Assembly: GCA_002372775.1 (NCBI GenBank)
Contig: DFIJ01000034.1
Span: forward strand, 1 to 6,721
Direction: 5' to 3'
DNA length: 6,721 nucleotides
Origin: Christensenella sp. UBA3700
Lineage (GTDB): Bacteria > Bacillota > Clostridia > Christensenellales > UBA3700
Shown one piece after another: positions 1 through 4,334 of this stretch (the first letter of the stretch is position 1; every line of letters begins with the position of its first letter). Below the pieces are notes generated by a model that saw nothing but the letters and a program-made list of their open reading frames with translations, had not been told where the DNA came from and made no database searches. A program made the position numbers and the translations under genes.

Positions 1-2
1 TA

Positions 3-629
3 ATAGACCATAATTGGCTTAATGGACTTTCAGACCTTTATTGTCTTGAAGATTGTGCGGACGCCTGGAAGAGGCTTCCAGGCTTCGGAGAAAAATCGGT
101 TAATAACATTCTTGCTGCGATTGAAACGAGCAAAGATTGTGAACTGTGGCAATTTATCTCTGCTCTTGGAATTCCACTTATCGGAGTTACCGCGAGCAAA
201 GAACTAGCGAAAGAGTTCAAGACTTGGGCAAACTTTTACAATTCAATAAAGGAAAATTTTAATATATATACACTTCCAAATTTTGGAATTGAAATGGATA
301 AAAGTATTAAAAATTTTGATTATTCTGAAGCTGATTATATTGCTACGCATTATCTCAGATTCAAAGAGCCAAAAGAAGAGAGTGAGAATAAAACTCTTGA
401 TGGTATAACAGTATGTATTACCGGTAAGTTGGTACAATACAAAAACCGTAAGTTGCTTCAAGATGACATTGAGGCGGCTGGAGGTAAAGTAGCTTCTTCG
501 GTTACATCAAAAACAAATTATTTGATTACTAACGACGCAACAAGTGGTTCGTCTAAGAATGTAACAGCTCAAAAGCTTGGAGTAGAGATAATTTCAGAGC
601 AAGATTTCATAAAAAGATTCTTGACTTGA
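3..629 (+). CDS. ligA: NAD-dependent DNA ligase, C-terminal part (HhH + BRCT), 5' truncated by window edge
   Basis: This is the 3' end of a bacterial-type NAD-dependent DNA ligase, which seals nicks in duplex DNA during replication and repair. The frame is open from the first full codon of the window to TGA at 627-629, so the start lies outside. Visible domains are a helix-hairpin-helix region (LPGFGEKSVNNILAAIETSK, then ALGIPLIGVTASKELAKEF), which binds the minor groove across the nick, and a terminal BRCT domain (about 392-626: LDGITVCITGKL, AAGGKVASSVTSKTNYLI, AQKLGVEIISEQDFIKRF). The adenylation and OB domains are not in the window. No TAG occurs in this part; its roughly eight tyrosines are all TAT/TAC. 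The TGA end shows that UGA is still a stop. The gene's 3' end overlaps the -35 box of the next promoter. Family assignment is very secure; activity cannot be judged. Confidence 0.92.
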   Translation: MDHNWLNGLSDLYCLEDCADAWKRLPGFGEKSVNNILAAIETSKDCELWQFISALGIPLIGVTASKELAKEFKTWANFYNSIKENFNIYTLPNFGIEMDKSIKNFDYSEADYIATHYLRFKEPKEESENKTLDGITVCITGKLVQYKNRKLLQDDIEAAGGKVASSVTSKTNYLITNDATSGSSKNVTAQKLGVEIISEQDFIKRFLT

Positions 630-654
630 AATTTCAAAAAATTTTTGATATAAT
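626..654 (+). promoter_or_regulatory. Sigma-A-type promoter for the 676-864 gene
   Basis: TTGAAA at 626-631, a 17-base spacer and TATAAT at 649-654. The -35 box overlaps the ligase stop codon. A transcript would start near 660, about 15 bases before the ATG at 676. The downstream flank (ATATATGAAAAG) resembles those of the promoters at 2928 and 6612. Confidence 0.72.
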
Positions 655-675
655 ATATGAAAAGAAAGGAACAAT

Positions 676-864
676 ATGAAGAAGAAAGAATTGCGAAGAC
701 TCGCAGAGGAAATAGCCTCTAAGGAGCGTATCATACAAACAACCGAAGACTCATTTACTAGGTCTGAAGCACAGAATGAAGTTATTCGATTGACCGAAAA
801 GATTTATGATATGGAAGATATGTTAATTCTTGATAGTTATATACAAGAGTTTCTTTCTAATTAA
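676..864 (+). CDS. Small helical (coiled-coil) phage protein of unknown function
   Basis: A 62-residue, highly charged protein. It begins MKKKELRRLAEEIASKERII and ends with a hydrophobic/acidic helix (MEDMLILDSYIQEFLSN). Heptad-like spacing of Leu, Ile and Met suggests two helices that pair with each other or with another protein. There are no cysteines, no signal peptide and no membrane segment. It looks like the short helical proteins common in early regions of Firmicutes phages, but I cannot name a function. The ATG is supported by AAAGGA at 664-669 and by the promoter just upstream. The stop is TAA. An overlapping out-of-frame ATG at 657 gives only a 21-codon peptide and has no ribosome site. 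The gene itself is likely real; its role is unknown. Confidence 0.75.
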   Translation: MKKKELRRLAEEIASKERIIQTTEDSFTRSEAQNEVIRLTEKIYDMEDMLILDSYIQEFLSN

Positions 865-959
865 TTTAGTTTAAAACAATATTTAGATTGAAGTTATGGG
901 CGATTTATTTATTGTTTTTATATAAAAATATTTTAAACATTTAAAGGAGAAACAAAATT
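865..959 (+). promoter_or_regulatory. AT-rich leader of the 960 gene with a long inverted repeat and strong ribosome site
   Basis: A 9-base perfect inverted repeat, AAAACAATA at 873-881 with TATTGTTTT at 910-918, encloses 28 bases and is followed by an A/T run. It could be a weak terminator for the 676 gene or a structured leader. A good Shine-Dalgarno (AAAGGAG, 943-949) sits 10 bases before the ATG at 960. I see no convincing -35/-10 pair here; TATAAA at 921-926 lacks a partner, so transcription may read through from the promoter at 626. Confidence 0.35.
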
Positions 960-1235
960 ATGGCAATGTCAGAGAACACACAGACAGTATTTAAGTATTT
1001 ACAGGGACACAATGAGGGACTTACAGCACAGGAGATCGCAGACGCTACAGGTCTTGGTGTAAAGCAGGTTAACGGTGCTTTCACAATGGGTATTCAGCGC
1101 AAGGAGTTCGGTTATCGCTCCGAGGAGAAGGTAAAGGTTGAGCTTGAGGATGGTACTACTATCGAGGGCAAGCAGCTTTTCCTTAACGACGCTGGTATGG
1201 CCGCAGACGTAGACGCTCTCGCTTCTGCTGAGTAA
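960..1235 (+). CDS. Small winged-helix DNA-binding protein, probably highly expressed
   Basis: A 91-residue protein with an N-terminal helix-turn-helix/winged-helix fold: TVFKYLQGHNEGLTAQEIAD forms helices 1-2, and ATGLGVKQVNGAF provides the recognition helix, followed by a basic stretch (GIQRKEFGYRSEEK) and a beta wing (VKVELEDGTTIEGKQLFL). The C-terminus is acidic and Ala-rich (DVDALASAE). It should bind duplex DNA in the cytoplasm as a repressor or an abundant architectural protein. Codon use differs from its neighbours (many CGC, CTC, ATC, GCC and GAG codons), which suggests high expression or a different origin. It stands alone, with a strong ribosome site before it and a strong terminator directly after. 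The product at 2996-3355 shares the VxKYLQ and GLxxxxVxGA pattern. A second ATG at 966 is a possible start, but 960 has the better spacing. Confidence 0.8.
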   Translation: MAMSENTQTVFKYLQGHNEGLTAQEIADATGLGVKQVNGAFTMGIQRKEFGYRSEEKVKVELEDGTTIEGKQLFLNDAGMAADVDALASAE

Positions 1236-1252
1236 TATAAAGCATTAACTTA

Positions 1253-1285
1253 TGGGGAGGGCATTTATACCCTCCCCACTTTTTA
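1253..1285 (+). terminator. Strong Rho-independent terminator after the winged-helix gene
   Basis: A perfect 9-bp GC-rich stem, TGGGGAGGG at 1253-1261 with CCCTCCCCA at 1270-1278, has an 8-base loop and is followed by CTTTTT. It lies 17 bases after the TAA of the 960 gene and only 4 bases before the next ATG at 1290. Confidence 0.93.
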
Positions 1286-1289
1286 ATTT

Positions 1290-2294
1290 ATGGTTACGCT
1301 AATATTAGTATTAATAGCGGTCTTTGTTAGCGCGATAACCACTTAGTTAGTGCTTAAACCGAAACTTAAATCGGTACAAACTTTAGACCGCTCGGTGATA
1401 AAGGAGAATGAAGAGAACCAAAAGGTAAAAGCTAGATTAGAGATAGAAATCGCTAATCTAAATGGTTCTAAAACCCAAAAGCAGAAAGATATTGAAGAAG
1501 CTTCAAAAAATTTAACTCAGCTCAACGATATATTAGAAAATAGAAAACGAAATATAGAAGAAGAGCTTAAAAAGTCGGCTAAGGCGGCAGAAATTACTAT
1601 AGGTGAAAGCCTAGAAAAAACTGCTGAGGTAGAGAGAGAAAAATTAGCTGAAGCATTGGAGCAAATCCAACAAGAATATGATTCTTTTGTAACAGAGTGC
1701 GCTCTTAGTTTAAATGAAACTATAGAAGATAAAAAGACGACCATAACCGATCTTGAAACAGCTTTACAAGAACTGCAAAGTAAATATTTTTGTATTATTG
1801 AAGAAAATAAACGAGCAGAAGAAATAAAGGCTAAGGCTGACTTCTATAAACTCCAAATATCTGAAGCAGATTTAAAAGAAGTCCAAAAGTTAAGAGAAAT
1901 TAGTAAGGAATTGCGCGACCCCACCCCACTAAATAAGATGATATGGACTTAGTATTTTAGAAATCCCTGGTCAGAGCTTTCAGGGCGTGTTATAGGCTCC
2001 GGCCGCCATACTGGTATTTATAAAATAACTAATCTGTCTAATGGGATGGCATAGATCGGACAGGCAGTGGATCTGCGAGATAGATGGTCTACACATATTA
2101 AAACAGGCTTAGGTGCTGAGACACCAACTCGCAATAAATTATATCCAGCTATGCTTGCTTTTGGAGTAGAGAATTTCACTTTTGAAGTTTTAGAAGAGTG
2201 TTCTTCGGAGCAACTCAATGAAAGAGAAAAATTTTAGATACAATTCTATGATACAACTAATTATGGTTAGAATGTAACTAGAGGAGGAAGTTAA
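1290..2294 (+). CDS. Membrane-anchored coiled-coil GIY-YIG nuclease (DUF4041/T5orf172-like), five in-frame TAG codons read as Tyr
   Basis: A 334-residue protein if UAG is decoded. Residues 1-22 form one membrane segment (MVTLILVLIAVFVSAITT then Tyr19), residues about 35-205 a long charged coiled coil, and residues about 220-334 a GIY-YIG nuclease domain as in DUF4041/T5orf172-type phage proteins. The domain shows GIY at 242-244, xIGQ at 255-258, DLRDRWSTH with Arg265 and His269, NERE with Glu311/313, and GxN with Asn328. TAG codons at 1344, 1950, 2052, 2235 and 2268 encode residues 19, 221, 255, 316 and 327. Residue 255 is the second catalytic Tyr of GIY-YIG, and 327 is the Tyr of GYN. The gene ends in TAA, overlapping the next ATG by one base. 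The ATG at 1290 follows the terminator with no visible Shine-Dalgarno; GTG at 1350 is an alternative start but would lose the membrane segment. Probable role: DNA nicking or cleavage, as a free-standing homing enzyme or in phage competition. Confidence 0.88.
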
Positions 2295-2938
2295 TGAAGG
2301 TAAAGAACATAGAAACATTTAACTGGACGGCGGCGATGCGCGGTATGAGGAATCCCATGAACAGCTGGCCTAAGAATGACACAGAAATGATGACATTGTC
2401 TGGTAAGCCAGTTTTAGGTCCTAATGATTTGGATTTAGCTAAGCGTCTGTGCGCGGCAGGATCAGAACATCGTAAGTGGATGCGTCAGGTCTTTGTTTCT
2501 ATGGATATTACAGCACCGATGTATTGGTGGAGTGAAATGGACACTTAGAAAGTTGGTACGACAGCGAACAGTACCTCGAAGATGCACAAACTTGCTTCTA
2601 CCCCCATAACTATTAACTGTTTTGAAACAGATGATATGGTAGAAGATATTCTTATAGGTGATGATTTAACGGGCGCTACAGCCTGGGCTAACCTACTGAG
2701 TTATTGTGAGCAGCTCCGCCTCAAATATCTTGAAACTAAAGATATTCGCTATTGGAAAGAGCTTCTCCGCATACTACCTAACAGTTGGTTGCAGACTAGA
2801 ACATGGACAGGAAACTATGAAATATTGCGAAATATCTATCATCAAAGAAAGAGCCATCGTTTAACCGAGTGGCACACCTTTCTTGATACAATAGTAAAAG
2901 AGCTACCATAGGCTCAAGAATTCATAGTTGACAATTAA
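2294..2938 (+). CDS. ThyX-like phage protein with two in-frame TAG codons read as Tyr
   Basis: A 214-residue protein. The block SEHRKWMRQVFVSMDITAP, then MYWWSEMDT, Tyr85 (TAG at 2546), KVGTTANSTSKMHKL, and a later block LPNSWLQTRTWTGNYEILR followed by QRKSHRLTEW, match my memory of a Firmicutes/phage family related to flavin-dependent thymidylate synthases (ThyX), where the first block reads DTYKVGT. I cannot find the full ThyX signature RHRxxSxxxxS, so catalytic activity (dUMP to dTMP) is uncertain and a divergent or structural role is possible. A second TAG at 2909 encodes Tyr206 in LPYAQEF; the true end is TAA at 2936-2938. The start is clear: GAGGAGG at 2281-2287 lies 6 bases before the ATG, which overlaps the stop of the nuclease gene (TAATG). 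The last codons overlap the promoter of the next operon. Read with the standard code, this gene falls apart into two unrelated-looking ORFs. Confidence 0.8.
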
Positions 2939-2956
2939 TAAAAAATTTGTTATAAT
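2928..2956 (+). promoter_or_regulatory. Consensus sigma-A promoter for the 2996-6580 recombination operon
   Basis: TTGACA at 2928-2933, a 17-base spacer and TATAAT at 2951-2956 give a perfect consensus promoter. The -35 box lies inside the last codons of the ThyX-like gene. The predicted start is near 2963, which is also the A of a tiny ATG reading frame (see 2963-2986). It should drive the winged-helix, SSB-like and Sak4 genes, which follow without a terminator. Confidence 0.88.
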
Positions 2957-2962
2957 ATATAT

Positions 2963-2986
2963 ATGAATGATAAAGAAAGTGAGTAA
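2963..2986 (+). other. Possible seven-codon leader peptide at the 5' end of the operon mRNA
   Basis: ATG at 2963 reads MNDKESE and stops at TAA (2984-2986), nine bases before the ATG at 2996 and in the same frame. The ATG falls at the predicted transcription start, so it would be leaderless. The main start at 2996 has only a weak Shine-Dalgarno, so re-initiation is conceivable. This may be chance in AT-rich DNA. Confidence 0.25.
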
Positions 2987-2995
2987 GTTATAAAA

Positions 2996-3355
2996 ATGAA
3001 ACAAGAATTTATGGATTTTTTGGATGCACTTATGAAAGCAGCGCCGCAAGTTGTAGAGGAAAAGGGTAATGAAAAAATTATGGCTTATATTGAAGCCCTA
3101 AGAGAAAATACCAAAAAGCAGACAGGATTAACAGAAAATGGAGCGCTTGTCTTGAAATATTTGCAGACGGCTGACTCACTTACTTTTAAGGCGAGAGATA
3201 TCGGTGAAGGTATTGGGCTGTCCAGCCGCACGGTATCTGGAGCTTTGAGAAAGCTGGTAAACGATGGATTTGTAGAAAAGTTTGGAGAGAACCCCACGAT
3301 TTATTCGATTACCGAAAAAGGAAAAAATTATAACATTGAAGGAGAACAAGAATAA
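2996..3355 (+). CDS. Winged-helix (MarR-like) DNA-binding protein
   Basis: A 119-residue protein. Residues 1-40 form a helical N-terminal part (MKQEFMDFLDALMKAAPQVV). Residues about 47-115 form a winged helix: NGALVLKYLQ (helix 1), TFKARDIGEGIG (helix 2), LSSRTVSGALRKLVNDGFVE (recognition helix and helix after it), then a wing EKFGENPTIYSITEKGKNY. The pattern resembles MarR/GntR-type regulators, and the VLKYLQ...GA segment resembles the 960-1235 protein, so the two may be paralogues. As first gene of the operon next to the SSB-like and Sak4 genes, it may regulate the operon or bind replication DNA. It overlaps the next gene by one base (TAATG) and probably couples translation. There is no strong Shine-Dalgarno before ATG 2996; GTGAG at 2979-2983 is the nearest candidate. 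All four Tyr codons are TAT. Confidence 0.82.
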   Translation: MKQEFMDFLDALMKAAPQVVEEKGNEKIMAYIEALRENTKKQTGLTENGALVLKYLQTADSLTFKARDIGEGIGLSSRTVSGALRKLVNDGFVEKFGENPTIYSITEKGKNYNIEGEQE

Positions 3356-4314
3356 TGAAGAAAGATTTAAAGAATAATGTACATTTGGAAGGTAGACTTT
3401 ATCAGCACAATTTAAGTTTGAAGACTACTGGTCCTAATTCTAAGGCACCTGGCACACAGTTTATTTCCGGTACTTTGGATGTAGCGACTGATGATAATAT
3501 AACCAACATTGTAACAGTACATTATACTTATGTTACAGCTAAGTATGGCTCTTCTGGTAAGGATAATCCTAACTTTAAGGTTCTTAATGACATTATTGAT
3601 GGAAAGTATCTTACTTGTATGGCCGATGGCTCTGATGTAGCAACAAAGGTAAGTATTGATACAAATATTGGTCTTAACGATTTCTATTCTGATAGAGATA
3701 AGGACGAGAATGGAGAGCCTAGACTTGTTTCTGCAAAGAGGAACGAGGGTGGTTTCATTAGAATCGTCAAGGATCTTAAGGCCGCAGACAAGGATCGTAA
3801 CAATTTTACAGCAGATATTGTTATTACAGGTATGACTCGTAGAGAAGCCGATCCTGAGAGAGACCTTCCTGAGAAGGGAATTATTAAGGGGGCAATTTTT
3901 GATTTTAGAAATGCTCTTCTTCCTGTAGAGTTCTCGGTAACAGCACCTCAGGCTATTGATTATTTCGAAGGTCTCGAGCCTTCTGCTAAGAATCCTGTAT
4001 TCACAAGAGTTAAGGGAACTGAAATTTCTGAAGTAGTTAAGAGAACAATCACTCAAGAGGGTGCTTTTGGTGACGAGGTTCGTGAAGTCAACTCTACTCG
4101 TAGAGATTGGGTTATCACTTGGGCCCAGGCTGAACCTTTTGAGTGGGATAGTGAGGAAACCATTACAGCCGCAGAGCTTACAAAGGCTATGCAGGATCGT
4201 CAGATTTATCTTGCTGAAGTCAAGAAGAGATATGATGAGTATAAGGAATCTCAGGGTAACGCAATTGCGGCCGCTCCTGCAAAGAATACAGCAGCAACTA
4301 CTTTTGAATTTTAA
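3355..4314 (+). CDS. SSB-like (OB-fold) phage protein, partner of the Sak4 ATPase
   Basis: A 319-residue protein of a family commonly found directly upstream of Sak4-type ATPases in Firmicutes phages, which I believe acts as a single-stranded DNA-binding protein; this rests on recalled family resemblance, not a catalytic motif. It opens MKKDLKNNVHLEGRLYQHNL, with beta-rich stretches typical of an OB fold (GTQFISGTLDVATDD, ITNIVTVHYTYVTAKYG). A conserved middle includes DFYSDRD, AKRNEGGFIRIVKDL and KGAIFDFRNALLPVEF. A helical segment (AELTKAMQDRQIYLAEVKKR) and an Ala-rich linker lead to the tail TFEF; a short terminal peptide ending in Phe with an acidic residue recalls SSB tails that recruit partners. 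GGAG at 3341-3344 precedes the ATG by 10 bases. There are about ten Tyr codons and no TAG. Codon use (AAG, CTT, GGT) suggests good expression. The stop is TAA, 20 bases before the Sak4 ATG. Confidence 0.78.
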   Translation: MKKDLKNNVHLEGRLYQHNLSLKTTGPNSKAPGTQFISGTLDVATDDNITNIVTVHYTYVTAKYGSSGKDNPNFKVLNDIIDGKYLTCMADGSDVATKVSIDTNIGLNDFYSDRDKDENGEPRLVSAKRNEGGFIRIVKDLKAADKDRNNFTADIVITGMTRREADPERDLPEKGIIKGAIFDFRNALLPVEFSVTAPQAIDYFEGLEPSAKNPVFTRVKGTEISEVVKRTITQEGAFGDEVREVNSTRRDWVITWAQAEPFEWDSEETITAAELTKAMQDRQIYLAEVKKRYDEYKESQGNAIAAAPAKNTAATTFEF

Positions 4315-4334
4315 TTAAAAGGAGGTAAATGTAA

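Noticed and set aside
22..207. Forward ORF at the left edge
   Set aside because: It overlaps the ligase HhH coding frame, which has clear homology; this is a shadow frame.
627..629. TGA recoded to Trp
   Set aside because: TGA ends the ligase exactly after the BRCT domain, where a stop is expected, and no in-frame TGA interrupts any gene.
3412..4056. Long antisense ORF (214 codons)
   Set aside because: It mirrors the SSB-like gene, has no ribosome site or recognisable domain, and its low-complexity Ile/Ser/Arg composition is typical of a shadow frame.
4061..4318. Forward ORF inside the 3' end of the SSB-like gene
   Set aside because: It is out of frame with a well-supported gene and has no domain or ribosome site.
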